A DNA stretch of 51,013 nucleotides from Syntrophaceae bacterium UBA6252 (GTDB taxonomy: Bacteria > Desulfobacterota > Syntrophia > Syntrophales > UBA6807). The notes under the pieces were generated by a model. The model saw only the letters and a list, made by a program, of their open reading frames with translations. It had not been told where the DNA came from and ran no database searches. The translations under genes and the position numbers were made by a program. Location of the stretch: positions 30,778 through 81,790 of the forward strand of contig DJVQ01000056.1 in NCBI GenBank assembly GCA_002441265.1, written 5' to 3'. Of this stretch, positions 8,282-17,895 are shown piece by piece (position 1 is the stretch's first letter; each line of letters starts with the position of its first letter).

Positions 8282-9431
8282 GGATGATGACTCCCGTGAG
8301 GGTCTGGTTGACATGGATGGAATTGAACTGCTCGCCGTACGTGCTGAATCCGACGACGGGAAGGCCGGCGAGAATCTCGTTGAAAATCGGTTTCAACGAT
8401 TTGTCTTCGATTTCCAGCTTTCTCAGGATGCAGTCGCTGAAAACGGCGAGGCAATTCCCATGGGGATCTTTCAACAGATCATGAATGACCTGCTTCAGGT
8501 TCTCCACCATGTCCGAGCCTCTCCCGATCGTGAGGACGAGGCCTTCTTCAATCGCGCAATAGAGGCTCAGGCTCAAATCGGGATTGACCTTCTGGATGGA
8601 ACGGACGTAGTAGTCTCCGCCCAGGCGGATCATCACCGGATTTTCGGAAAACACCGTGGGGGTGAGATTCTCGACCTTCAATCCGAGCAGCCTTGCGTAT
8701 TCCACGGCGGCGGGATGGCCGTTGATCTCGTAAATGATCCGGTTTCTGGAATCCGCCTCCGTCACCACGATCTTCAGATCCGTCGGTTCAAAGTGCTGTG
8801 TCTTGAATATGGTGAAGGGCAGGGAGGTTTCAAACAGGATGAGGACCGCCGCATCCTTTCGGAAGCCTCCGTCGGCATAGATGAAGGTTTCCTGGAAGCG
8901 GAGATCGTCTCCCGCCGATCCCCCGATGATGGGAATCCCCTCGAGGTTGGAGTACAAGGATGCGATGACCTCGTCTTCCAGTTTCGAGAGCCCGTCGATC
9001 AGCAGGAATCCGAACATGCGGCTTCTATCGAATGTAGCTCCCGGAGAGAGGTTTTTTTTCAGATCCAGTGCAAGCGTCATGAAATCGGACGCTTTCCATT
9101 GAGACAGAGGGGAAAGAAGCCGCACATGAGCCTTCAAGTCGGGAGATTGAATGGATGCCGCGACGATTCCGCCCTCCTGATATCCCGCCGGGGAGATCTC
9201 GCCGGCTGACGTGCACCCGACGGTGGGACATCGGAATCTTTCCGTCAACGCCTTTGACAACTCCGTCCTGGCATAATCCGACGAACAGAAAAAAAGCAGA
9301 AGATCGGGATCCGACACCCCCATGGCCTGATGGAGTTCCAGTACGGCTGTTTTCGCTTCCTTCTGCAGGGATCGCCCCCAGCGGACGCGCAGGCGTTGCC
9401 GGTTCACAGTTTCTTCCGAGGAATCGTTCAT
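8274..9431 (-). CDS. FIST-domain sensory protein (with FIST-C)
   Basis: The 385-residue soluble protein matches the FIST N plus FIST C layout. The N-half carries the VGCTSAGEI motif and the middle carries LIDGL and IIGGSAGDDL. The C-terminal half ends in GFSTYGEQFN. FIST proteins are thought to bind small ligands, possibly amino acids, and are found near kinases, chemoreceptors and cyclic di-GMP enzymes. The ATG at 9431 follows AAGGAG by six bases; a GTG two codons earlier is the alternative. It is the first gene of a three-gene operon with overlaps into the kinase. A paralog lies at 19427-20539. Confidence 0.92.
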   Translation of the reverse strand: MNDSSEETVNRQRLRVRWGRSLQKEAKTAVLELHQAMGVSDPDLLLFFCSSDYARTELSKALTERFRCPTVGCTSAGEISPAGYQEGGIVAASIQSPDLKAHVRLLSPLSQWKASDFMTLALDLKKNLSPGATFDRSRMFGFLLIDGLSKLEDEVIASLYSNLEGIPIIGGSAGDDLRFQETFIYADGGFRKDAAVLILFETSLPFTIFKTQHFEPTDLKIVVTEADSRNRIIYEINGHPAAVEYARLLGLKVENLTPTVFSENPVMIRLGGDYYVRSIQKVNPDLSLSLYCAIEEGLVLTIGRGSDMVENLKQVIHDLLKDPHGNCLAVFSDCILRKLEIEDKSLKPIFNEILAGLPVVGFSTYGEQFNSIHVNQTLTGVIIHD

Positions 9432-9821
9432 AAACACTCCTTGTCGATGTACGCAAAAACCAGACTCTACCCGGGGATCGGTTCAGGGCGTGCCGGACGC
9501 AATGGAAATTTTTTGCGCATTTAATAGAATTTTCGGCAACGGCTGGTAAAACTTAAAAGTTATTTTATATTCATATCTGTATTTTACCGTTTTTTTTTCG
9601 ACGGCCGTCCTTTTCAGTTCCCCGAGGCGGTATGTGATAGAAATATTTCCACTGATCAAGGCTGGAAGTCCGTCTTTCCCGTCCCCGGATTTCAATCGAA
9701 TCATGGTTGCATTGATGATAATATGAATAAAAAATATGTTTACATTCCTTTTGGATATGGTAAGAGGGGCCGGCTGCAACATGAACGGTTTTTGATTTTT
9801 GGACATGAGAAGGAGGTAAGC
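9432..9821. other. AT-rich divergent promoter region
   Basis: This 390-bp gap separates the FIST operon (leftward) from a PAS kinase (rightward) and is much richer in A/T than its surroundings. For the leftward operon, TTTACC and TATTAA with an 18-base spacer on the minus strand near 9520-9550 could be a promoter. A poly-T run at 9590-9599 is also present. No gene is visible in it. Confidence 0.4.
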
Positions 9822-12128
9822 ATGACCTGGAAGCAATCGCCGGGAACCGAGAAGGAGCCTCTCCGACAAGAACCTCTCGATTATCAGGACATGCTGATGA
9901 ATGCTCCCATAGGGGCATTCTCTTCCACGCCCGGCGGCAGGCTGATTTACGCGAATCTGACCCTGGCGCGGCTCTTCGGTTATGGTTCCCCGCAGGATTT
10001 GATCGAATCGACAATCGATATCGGGACGCAGCGCTATGCCGATCCGAATGACAGGGAAAAAATCAAGCGCCTCCTGGACACGCACGATGAAGTGCACCAT
10101 TTTGAAAGCCGCTTTGTCCGCAGGGACGGCTCCCTGTTCTGGGCATCCTACAGCGTACGGGCGGTGCGGGACGGGAAGAGAACCATCGATCATTTCCAGG
10201 GTTTTTTCTTTGACATCACCGAACGGAAACGGGAAAGGGAATCCCTTCTGAGGACGCAGTTCACCATGGACCGCGCGCCGGACAGCATCGTATGGATCGA
10301 TGACGAGGGGCGCATCGTTTACGCGAACGACAACGCATGCGCGTCAATGGGATATGAACGCGGGGAATTGCTGAAAATGAAGGTTTTCGAAATCGATCCG
10401 GACTTTCCGCAGGACCGGTACTGGCACTTCAAGGAGGAGATGCGGCGGCTGGGAAACCTGTCGTTCGAATCGCGCCACCGCACTAAAGACGGGCGCATCT
10501 TCCCGGTTGAGGTGAACGCCAGGTATTTCGACTTTGACGATCAATTCCTGGCTTGCGGCTTCGATCGCGATATCACCCGGCGGAAGCGGGCCGAGGAGGA
10601 ACTCAGGGAGAGCGAGGGGGTCCTGAGGAGCCTGCTGGAGGCGACACCGGTGGGGGTGGCGCTGCTGAAGGACCGGGTTTTCAAAAAGGTGAACAAGGCG
10701 CTGTGCGGGATCACAGGATACACCGAAGAGGAAATGATGGGGATGATGACGCGCATCCTCTATCCCGATGAGGCGGAATTCGAGCGTATCGGCAGGGAGA
10801 TGTACGGGCAGATGGTAAGGGAAGGTCTGGGCGTGAAGGATTCCGTGCTCAAAAGAAAAGACGGTGAACTGATCGACGTGGTTCTAAGCCTGAGTCCGTT
10901 CAATCCCGATGACATTTCCGCAGGCGTGTGCGCCACCGTGCTGGACGTAACCGAACACAGGCGGGAGGAAAAGGAGCGGGAGAAGCTGAAGGAACAGCTT
11001 GACCGTGCCCAGAGGCTCGAGTCCATCGGAACCCTCGCCGGGGGCGTGGCTCATGATTTCAACAATCTTCTCATGGGGATACAGGGAAATTCCGCCCTGA
11101 TGATGATCGAACTCGATCCCTCCGATCCACACTATGAACGGCTGATGCATATCGAGGAACAGGTCAGAAGCGGCGCGGATCTGACCCGTCAGCTCCTGGG
11201 ATTCGCCCAGGGCGGCCGGTACGCCTTGAAACCGATGAATATAAACGACATCATCGAAAAAACCGCCACCATGTTCGGCAGAACAAAAAAGCAAATCACA
11301 ATCCACAGGAAGTATGGGAAAGACCTCTGGACCGTGGAGATTGACGGGAGCCAGATGGGCCGGGTTTTCATGAACCTTTTCGTGAACGCCTGGCAGGCCA
11401 TGCCCGGCGGCGGAGAGATTTTCCTGGAGACGGAAAACCTCTTCCTGGATGACGCGACCGCGCATTCCATCTCAGTTTCGGGCGGGAAATGCGTCAAGAT
11501 AACCGTCACCGATATCGGCACGGGGATGGACCCCAAAACACTGGAACGGATCTTCGATCCCTTCTTCACGACGAAGGGAATGGGACGCGGCACCGGTCTC
11601 GGCCTGGCAACGGTATACGGGATCATCAAGGGCCACGGGGGCGCGATCAATGTCATAAGCCGGCTCGGCCACGGGACGACGTTTCACATCTATCTGCCGG
11701 CGACGGAAAAGTCAGTGATCACGGAGAAGGCCTCTGAATTTGAAGTCTTGAGAGGAACCGAGACGATTCTTCTGGTGGATGACGAGGCCATGGTTCTGGA
11801 GGTAACGGACAGGATGCTGCAATCCCTGGGGTACCGGGTCCACTGTGCGAGAAACGGTCGGGAAGCGGTGGCCCTTTTGCGTGAAAAGAAGGGCGCCATC
11901 GACCTGGTGATTCTGGACATCATCATGCCCGGCATGTCGGGGAATGAAACTTTCGACAACCTCCGGAAAATCAATCCCGAACAGAGGGTTCTTCTTTCCA
12001 GCGGTTACAGCGTCAACGACCAGGCCGCGGAATTGCTTGAAAAGGGGTGCAACGGTTTTCTCCAGAAGCCTTATCTGATGAAAGAACTGGCTCGGGAGGT
12101 GAGGGTCGCGCTGGACGCAAAGGAATGA
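9822..12128 (+). CDS. PAS-PAS-PAS histidine kinase with C-terminal receiver
   Basis: The 768-residue cytosolic kinase has three PAS domains (about 19-135, 145-265 and 270-385). A HisKA domain with the H-box TLAGGVAHDFNNLL (His411) follows. The ATPase domain has NAWQAMPGGG, DIGTGM and GRGTGLGLATVYGI. The C-terminal receiver (about 645-768) has LVDDE, LVILDIIMPGMSG and the lysine in LQKPY. The AHDFNNLL group commonly carries such a terminal receiver and no DNA-binding output. ATG 9822 follows AAGGAGG. Two other kinases in the window (29512-32007 and 38262-41666) share the same kinase-receiver core and appear to be paralogs with different sensors. The partner output is not nearby. Confidence 0.93.
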   Translation: MTWKQSPGTEKEPLRQEPLDYQDMLMNAPIGAFSSTPGGRLIYANLTLARLFGYGSPQDLIESTIDIGTQRYADPNDREKIKRLLDTHDEVHHFESRFVRRDGSLFWASYSVRAVRDGKRTIDHFQGFFFDITERKRERESLLRTQFTMDRAPDSIVWIDDEGRIVYANDNACASMGYERGELLKMKVFEIDPDFPQDRYWHFKEEMRRLGNLSFESRHRTKDGRIFPVEVNARYFDFDDQFLACGFDRDITRRKRAEEELRESEGVLRSLLEATPVGVALLKDRVFKKVNKALCGITGYTEEEMMGMMTRILYPDEAEFERIGREMYGQMVREGLGVKDSVLKRKDGELIDVVLSLSPFNPDDISAGVCATVLDVTEHRREEKEREKLKEQLDRAQRLESIGTLAGGVAHDFNNLLMGIQGNSALMMIELDPSDPHYERLMHIEEQVRSGADLTRQLLGFAQGGRYALKPMNINDIIEKTATMFGRTKKQITIHRKYGKDLWTVEIDGSQMGRVFMNLFVNAWQAMPGGGEIFLETENLFLDDATAHSISVSGGKCVKITVTDIGTGMDPKTLERIFDPFFTTKGMGRGTGLGLATVYGIIKGHGGAINVISRLGHGTTFHIYLPATEKSVITEKASEFEVLRGTETILLVDDEAMVLEVTDRMLQSLGYRVHCARNGREAVALLREKKGAIDLVILDIIMPGMSGNETFDNLRKINPEQRVLLSSGYSVNDQAAELLEKGCNGFLQKPYLMKELAREVRVALDAKE

Positions 12129-12140
12129 TCCCCGGGGGAC

Positions 12141-12170
12141 GGGGGGCCGCGTGTTCTCCACGAGCCCCCC
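12141..12170. terminator. GC-rich hairpin between convergent genes
   Basis: GGGGGGC (12141-12147) pairs with GCCCCCC (12164-12170) in the short gap between the convergent PAS kinase and CoA-disulfide reductase genes. It has no T tract, so if it terminates transcription it does so as a symmetric roadblock. Its position fits a two-way terminator. Confidence 0.45.
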
Positions 12171-12240
12171 GAACCTCACGGTATCGATTTCGGCCCTGAC
12201 GGTCCGCTTCTTCGGTTGTTCCGGTCCGTCCCTTGTGCGG

Positions 12241-13932
12241 TTATTTCTCCCGGGGGAAGGGCCAGGCCATGATACCTCCTTCCATGACCTTCACGTTGGT
12301 CCAGCCGTTTGCCTCGAGGAGAAGCTGGGCTTCGTAGCCTCTCAAGGAAATCTTGCAGTACGCGATGATCTCCTTGTTTTTGTCCTGCGGAAGCTCGCTG
12401 AGCCTTTTCCTGAGGGCGCCGAGGGGAATCAAGGTCTCCCCCACGCCAAGGCGCATCTGTTCGAACTCGTCGGGGCCCCGGACGTCAAGGAAGAAGGGGT
12501 TCTCGTTGCGGTCCAGCTTCTTCTTCACCTCCAGGGGGGAGATTCCCTTCATGCGCCCCTTCATCTTGTTTTCCATGATGTGGGCCGTGGCGATGAAATG
12601 ATCGATGGCCAGGGAAAAGGGCGGCGCATAGGGAAGATCGGAATGAACCAGATCCTCCACCGTGAGCCCTCCCTGGATGGCCAGGGCCCATTGGGCGATC
12701 TGCTTGCTCACGTTTCCCGGGCCGATGCACTGTGTTCCGAGGATCCGCCCCGTTTTCCTGTCGGCAACGAGCTTCGTTACCAGAAGAAGGCCGTTCATGA
12801 AATTGGGTTTGTCCGTGCTGGCGTTGATCACCGTGATGACGTCCTCGAAGCCGTTCCTTCTTGCCGCTGTCTCGCAGAAACCGGTGGACCCCGCCGAGAA
12901 ATCGAAGATCTTGCAGATCCCCGTGTGAATGGTTCCGGGAAAGGTCACCGTGTTTCCCATTGCGGCATTCTCGCCGGCCACCCGTCCCTGGAGGTTCGCC
13001 TGATCGCCGTAAGGAGAGAGGGTTTTCAGCCCGGTGAGCCGGTTCACCGATTCAATGCAGTCCCCTGCGGCGTAAATATCGGGATCGGAGGTCTGGAGGT
13101 GGGCATTCACGGCGATTCCCCCCGTTTCTCCGATTTCGAGGCCCGCCGCCTTCGCGAGTTTGACGTTGGGTGACACGCCGACGGCGACCACGGCAAGCTC
13201 GCAGGGAAGCTCGGTGCCGCTTTGCAGCTTCACGCCCGTAAGCTGTCCGTTTTCGCCGAGAAACGCAGCAATGCCGTTTCCCGTAATGACATTCGCCTTG
13301 GTCCGGACATGGTTTTCAACGATTTTTGCCAGCTCCCAGTCCAGGAAGGTCAGCAACTGGGGCAGGAGTTCCACCACCGTGATTTCCATCCCCGCGAGCT
13401 GAAGCGCCTCGCAGGTTTCGATGCCGATGAGCCCGCCTCCGATGATGACGGCTTTTCGGATCGATTTCGAATCCCGGAGTCCCCGGAGAAAATCGGCGTC
13501 CTTCATGGAATGCAGGGAGGTGATGCCCTTGAGGCCCGTTCCGGGAACGGGGGGGATCTTCGGAACCGATCCCGTGGCCAGGATGAGCTTGTCGTAAGAC
13601 AGGGACCCTTCCTCTCCCGTCTGGAGGTTCCGGTAGGCGATGGCCTTTCCCGCACGGTCGATGGACAGGACTTCCGCTCCCGCCCGGGCCTCTATCCCCT
13701 TTGCGTTGATGTAGAACTGTGGATTTCGAACGACCCCCGTGGGCGTGCTGAGAAGCATGTTCCGATCGTCGAAGAACCCTCCGACGTAATAGGGATATCC
13801 GCAGGAAGCCATGGAAAGTTCGGGATCTTTCTGGAATATGATGATCTCTGCGTGGGGATCCACCCTTCTTGCCTTGGCCGCCGCTTTCGGACCCGCGGCG
13901 GAACCTCCGACAACGATGATCCGTTTCGCCAT
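12241..13932 (-). CDS. CoA-disulfide/persulfide reductase fused to rhodanese
   Basis: The 563-residue protein has an FAD-binding start (VVGGSAAGPKAAAKARR), the redox cysteine Cys44 in MASCGYPYY, the second nucleotide-binding motif IIGGGLIGIE and the FAD motif IYAAGDC. These are features of single-cysteine CoA-disulfide reductases. A rhodanese domain is fused at the end, with active-site loop CKISLRG (Cys526). Such fusions reduce CoA disulfides, CoA persulfide or polysulfide with NAD(P)H; related enzymes act in sulfur-dependent metabolism. This fits an anaerobe handling sulfane sulfur. ATG 13932 follows AAAGGAGA. The gene stands alone and converges with the PAS kinase. Confidence 0.93.
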   Translation of the reverse strand: MAKRIIVVGGSAAGPKAAAKARRVDPHAEIIIFQKDPELSMASCGYPYYVGGFFDDRNMLLSTPTGVVRNPQFYINAKGIEARAGAEVLSIDRAGKAIAYRNLQTGEEGSLSYDKLILATGSVPKIPPVPGTGLKGITSLHSMKDADFLRGLRDSKSIRKAVIIGGGLIGIETCEALQLAGMEITVVELLPQLLTFLDWELAKIVENHVRTKANVITGNGIAAFLGENGQLTGVKLQSGTELPCELAVVAVGVSPNVKLAKAAGLEIGETGGIAVNAHLQTSDPDIYAAGDCIESVNRLTGLKTLSPYGDQANLQGRVAGENAAMGNTVTFPGTIHTGICKIFDFSAGSTGFCETAARRNGFEDVITVINASTDKPNFMNGLLLVTKLVADRKTGRILGTQCIGPGNVSKQIAQWALAIQGGLTVEDLVHSDLPYAPPFSLAIDHFIATAHIMENKMKGRMKGISPLEVKKKLDRNENPFFLDVRGPDEFEQMRLGVGETLIPLGALRKRLSELPQDKNKEIIAYCKISLRGYEAQLLLEANGWTNVKVMEGGIMAWPFPREK

Positions 13933-14029
13933 TTCCGTTCTCCTTTCAAACGCGCTGCTTATTATTTATTCACGGTTTACGGGTTTGGCAAGTCATCCCC
14001 GGAGCCTGGGCGCACGTGGGGACGCGACG

Positions 14030-14060
14030 GCCGATCGCGGCATGGTTCCCCGCGATCGGC
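14030..14060. promoter_or_regulatory. Perfect 11-bp inverted repeat
   Basis: GCCGATCGCGG (14030-14040) and CCGCGATCGGC (14050-14060) flank nine bases, about 100 bases upstream of the CoA-disulfide reductase start. It has no T tract on either strand. It could be an operator or an RNA hairpin; the sequence does not decide. Confidence 0.4.
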
Positions 14061-14132
14061 GGCGTGAATGTGATCGGGCACACGACGAAACAAGATACCT
14101 GTGGACATTGTCGGAAAAGAGGAGTAAGAGAA

Positions 14133-14198
14133 ATGCGAAAATGGTGGGAATGTATCTTTGATCCTGATTGCCTGAGGATACAACCGCAAAGGGGGTGA
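14133..14198 (+). CDS. Possible 21-residue cysteine-containing peptide
   Basis: A short frame begins at ATG 14133 with AGAGGAG eight bases upstream, which is a good ribosome site. The peptide starts MRKWWECIFDPDC, so it has two tryptophans and two cysteines six apart, and ends in QPQRG. I know no family for it. It could be a regulatory leader peptide or chance. It is the only frame with a proper ribosome site in the 614-bp gap between the CoA-disulfide reductase and DUF2321 genes. Confidence 0.25.
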   Translation: MRKWWECIFDPDCLRIQPQRG

Positions 14199-14546
14199 TG
14201 GAAGCCTCGTTTTTCGATTCGGAAGAAGCGTATCGTCCTGCAGGTTAATCGACAAGGCAAAAGAGGTTACATTGATTCGCATGACATGCCGAGCACTTTT
14301 TTCTCATGGCTGATTTCTCGAAAAGGGAGAATCATGTCACATCATATCCATCCGCCTTTTCTTATTCCCGACACAACCTGAAAACGGGTTTTTCGGATAT
14401 CCGGGGATCGATCCGGTTCTTCAGGGGTAACTTTCGGCTGATGGGAATCATAGTTCTTACGGACGTTTGGATAAAATGGAGCATTGGTGTAACATAAGGG
14501 ATCCACTGATCTGATGTCAGGAAACGATCGACAAACAGGGGAGAAG

Positions 14547-15023
14547 ATGGCCGTGGAGGGATACGACGTTGCCCAGATTTGTCAAAATGGTCACGTGGCT
14601 AACAAGTTTACGCATCGCTACCCGGAGAACAACCAGGATTTCTGTCAAACGTGCGGAACGGCCACAATGACCATATGCCCTGCCTGCCACACCCCCATTC
14701 GCGGGGGGTACTGGGACCCGTTTGTGGACAGATACGAGGTTCCCAAGTTCTGCATCAACTGCGGCGAACCGTTTCCCTGGACGGACTTGAAAATCAAAGC
14801 GGCGAACGATCTTGCCGGGATGCTCGAATCCATCGATGACAGCGACAGGCAAATGCTCGAGGAAAGTATTGCAGAGTTGACAAAAGACACGCCCGCGATT
14901 CGGGTTGCCGCGGTCAAATTTCAGAAGGTCATGGCCAAGGCCGGCAAAAACGCCGCATCCGCGTTCCGCGACATCCTTATCGACGTCTTTTCAGAAACCG
15001 CCAGGAAGATCCTTTGGCCCTGA
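14547..15023 (+). CDS. DUF2321 zinc-ribbon protein
   Basis: The 158-residue protein begins YDVAQICQNGHVAN and has four paired cysteine/histidine knuckles: CQNGH, CQTC, CPAC and CINC. They are followed by GEPFPWTD. This is the pattern of the DUF2321 family, proteins predicted to bind two zinc ions through N-terminal ribbons. The C-terminal half is helical and charged. The family's function is unknown. The ATG at 14547 is preferred because AGGGGAG lies just upstream; an in-frame ATG at 14514 has a weaker site. It stands alone between the CoA-disulfide reductase and the SLC12-like transporter, with no evident operon partner. Confidence 0.8.
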   Translation: MAVEGYDVAQICQNGHVANKFTHRYPENNQDFCQTCGTATMTICPACHTPIRGGYWDPFVDRYEVPKFCINCGEPFPWTDLKIKAANDLAGMLESIDDSDRQMLEESIAELTKDTPAIRVAAVKFQKVMAKAGKNAASAFRDILIDVFSETARKILWP

Positions 15024-15160
15024 AGAAGCTCCCGCGGATTCATGCGGGGCATCGAAAATGAAACGTCGTGTAAATCTCCCGTATTCATTCTCATGTCTTT
15101 CCTTTTTCCAAAGGCCTGCAGGTCCGAACGGGCGCTTTTCCCGCTTTTTCGGGCGGAGGC

Positions 15161-17380
15161 TCAGTCGCGTCCCGTCTGATCCTCGCCGTTTGTCGGGCTC
15201 AGAAGCTCTCCGATGAACAGGGAGGAATTCTTCACGAAAAAGACAACGGGAAAATCGTTCGCCAGGTCCTCCAGCCGATCGACATAGGCATCTTCCCCGC
15301 CTTCTTCCGGCGTGGCCAGACCGAAAATCACCACTTCGGCCCCTGTGCTCTGTTCGTGGATCATCTGGCTGATGCTCTTGTCTTTCTCCCGGATCAGCAC
15401 ACGGATGTCCGCCTGGATGCGGATTTCCGGAATGAGCCTTGCCAGGTTGCGTTCCGTATGCGATCTCGCGATCTCACTGGAGGCGATGCTCATGATCTTG
15501 ATCCGGGAGTTGCGCCATTCCCCGTTCTGTCGAAGGAGGTAGGCCAGAAGGAGCATCAGATCCCCGTTGCGTTGCAGCCCGCCCCACCAGACGTGTATCG
15601 TTCTCTCGACGCCTTCCCGGGGATAGATGTAGCGCGGCCGGATCCGTCCGATAATGAAGGACTTGGCCAGTCTTTCCATACGCCGGATGAGACGCAGGAA
15701 GTCGATGAAGAGTTCCCTGTCCCTGGGCCAGCCGACAAGAATCGTGTTGCTCTCGATCCCGGCGATTCCGCCGGCCTGGGACACGTTGGTGATCCCTTCG
15801 ACAACATCCTTCACCACGTTGACCTCGGCGAACACGGGAAGACCTTCCCCGTCGAGCATATCCTGCATGTTTTTCCGGGCCGAGATCACGTCGATGTTTT
15901 CATCGAAAAGGTCTCCGACGATGAGGTGGCAGGCTGTGACGACGCCCCGTCCCTGGCTGAACCAGTTCCCGAAGCGGATGAGGTCGAGATGAAGTGTCGG
16001 ATCTGACACGAAAACGAATAGATGGGGGCGCCAGTTTCTTGCGTGCATGGGCCGGACGGTGAGCCGGAAAAGAGCCCAGCGGATAAGGGTTTCGTAGATC
16101 CCTCTCCGGGCGTCGCCCCAGCGGGCCTGGTTTTCCCTGCGGGAAAGGATCATCCAGAGGGACAGTTCAAGCACGACGGCAATGATGCCCGCAAGGGCGC
16201 TGAACAGAAAAATGACGGCGACGCAGGCAATCCCGCCGGCAAGATTCACATACCAGGGGATGCGGATCTTAGGCCGCCAGGAAGGGTCGCCGCTCAGGGA
16301 TTCCAGCGCGGCGGCGATGTTCACCATGCCGTAGGTGGTAAGGAAAAAAACGGTGACCACGGAAGCCACGGCATTCAGGTTTCCAAGCAGGACGGCTCCC
16401 AGAGCGATGAGGAGGGAAAGGATCATCCCGGGGGTGAGTTCCTTCCAGTTCCCCGTTCTTCTCCCGAAAAAGCCGGGGGCCAGTCTGTCCATGGCAAGGG
16501 CCTGGAGGGTTCTCGGGGCGCCCAGCATGGAACCGACGGCGGAGGAGAAGATAGCCCCCCAGAGGCCGGGAAGGATCAACCAGGGTCCGAGGGGGGCGAT
16601 TTTGAGCCAGACCAGGGTGTCCCCTTTCAGGTCACTTTGCGAGGCCCCGAAAATGAGGACAAAAGGGACGGCGAGATAAACGACGAAGCCCGTAAGAACG
16701 GCGGCGATGGCACCCCTCGGAATGGCCCGGCCGGGATCCCGGAGGTCCCCCGACAGGCCGAGACCCGCCATGACCCCGGTGACCGCCGGGAAAAAGATGG
16801 CGAATCCGGACCAGAAGGGGATGTCTTTCGTGGGGGGAATCAACGGAAGAGGGGTTCCCCACGAGTGGTGTATCGCGCCCGCGGCTAGCGCCAGGATGGA
16901 GACGGCGATGCCGATCATGATGGGGATCTGGGCTTTCAGGGCGAAACGGGCTCCGGGGATGGAGAGCCCGCCGACGAACAGGACGATGAAGAAGACCGCC
17001 TCCCGAATGGGCACATCCGGCCACACGAAACGGATGGATTCCGCCAGACCGTAAGCATAAAGAGTCACGGAAAAGGTCTGGGAAAGAAAAAGGGGGAGAC
17101 CGATGGCCCCGCCGATTTCCAGTCCAAGGCTCCGGGAGATAATGTAATAGGCGCCGCCCACGCCGACGCGGGTATTGGTGGCCACGGAGGAAAAGGAAAG
17201 GGTGGTGATCAGCGTGATGGCATTTGCCAGGATGACGATGAGGATGACCTGGTAAAGACCCATGTGTCCCACGAGCCACCCAAGCCGGAGATACAGAATG
17301 ACGCCGATGATCGTGAGAATGGTCGGCGTGAAGACTCCCAGAAAGGTTCCTAACTTCCCGTCGCTGTTCTGATGTGCCAT
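15161..17380 (-). CDS. Cation-chloride cotransporter-like (SLC12/APC) permease
   Basis: The 739-residue protein opens with GTFLGVFTPTILTIIGVILY and LRLGWLVGHMG, very like the first membrane helix of eukaryotic NKCC/KCC carriers. About twelve membrane segments extend to near residue 410. A 300-residue cytosolic C-terminal domain follows, again like SLC12 proteins, with short alpha/beta stretches such as FVFVSDPTLHLDLI. It probably moves ions (K, Na or Cl) or amino acids coupled to cations. Bacterial members of this family are little studied and the substrate is not readable. No good ribosome site precedes the only ATG, so the start is less sure than the family. It is transcribed alone, away from the RNA-bearing gap. 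Confidence 0.85.
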   Translation of the reverse strand: MAHQNSDGKLGTFLGVFTPTILTIIGVILYLRLGWLVGHMGLYQVILIVILANAITLITTLSFSSVATNTRVGVGGAYYIISRSLGLEIGGAIGLPLFLSQTFSVTLYAYGLAESIRFVWPDVPIREAVFFIVLFVGGLSIPGARFALKAQIPIMIGIAVSILALAAGAIHHSWGTPLPLIPPTKDIPFWSGFAIFFPAVTGVMAGLGLSGDLRDPGRAIPRGAIAAVLTGFVVYLAVPFVLIFGASQSDLKGDTLVWLKIAPLGPWLILPGLWGAIFSSAVGSMLGAPRTLQALAMDRLAPGFFGRRTGNWKELTPGMILSLLIALGAVLLGNLNAVASVVTVFFLTTYGMVNIAAALESLSGDPSWRPKIRIPWYVNLAGGIACVAVIFLFSALAGIIAVVLELSLWMILSRRENQARWGDARRGIYETLIRWALFRLTVRPMHARNWRPHLFVFVSDPTLHLDLIRFGNWFSQGRGVVTACHLIVGDLFDENIDVISARKNMQDMLDGEGLPVFAEVNVVKDVVEGITNVSQAGGIAGIESNTILVGWPRDRELFIDFLRLIRRMERLAKSFIIGRIRPRYIYPREGVERTIHVWWGGLQRNGDLMLLLAYLLRQNGEWRNSRIKIMSIASSEIARSHTERNLARLIPEIRIQADIRVLIREKDKSISQMIHEQSTGAEVVIFGLATPEEGGEDAYVDRLEDLANDFPVVFFVKNSSLFIGELLSPTNGEDQTGRD

Positions 17381-17860
17381 GGGCGTTTATGCGTCGTACA
17401 TCGCGTTCCGCTGTACCGCGGACCAGCGGTTCCGTTCCGATGCCGCTTTCGGAGGATCCGTCCGGGAATTGATATCGACCGGCGTATGTCAAGGATTCGT
17501 AAAGACATCCGTGGAAAGATGTAGCAGCATTCGGGATCAGATTCTACAGATATTTTCGAAGGCGCGTCCTTTGCGGGCGGTCATGTTTCTCTTCGTCATT
17601 CTGTTTTCCCGGTCGTGCCCGGAGAAGTTCGGGGCCTTTTCCCGTCCGTGAGACCGGCGTTCAGGCCGATCGTGACGGTCGTTCAGGTTCCCCTGCATCG
17701 TTTTCCGCTTATGGAAACGGTTTCGATGATTCCGCGGCGGATCTTCAGGCGGCGGCAATCCCTCGGTGCCATGCCCCCGGAGCGGCCTTCCGAGGGGATC
17801 TTTCATTACCGTCTTTCAATAAACGGCGCTTACTATAACTTATTTTTATATTTATTTCAG

Positions 17861-17889
17861 TTGACAATATAAAACGTATAGTATATCGT
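17861..17889 (+). promoter_or_regulatory. Promoter for structured RNA candidate 1
   Basis: TTGACA (17861-17866) and TATCGT (17884-17889), 17 bases apart, point to a start near 17896, eleven bases before the first stem. The decamer TATAAAACGT inside it also occurs upstream of the second RNA. Confidence 0.5.
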
Positions 17890-17895
17890 CTATTT

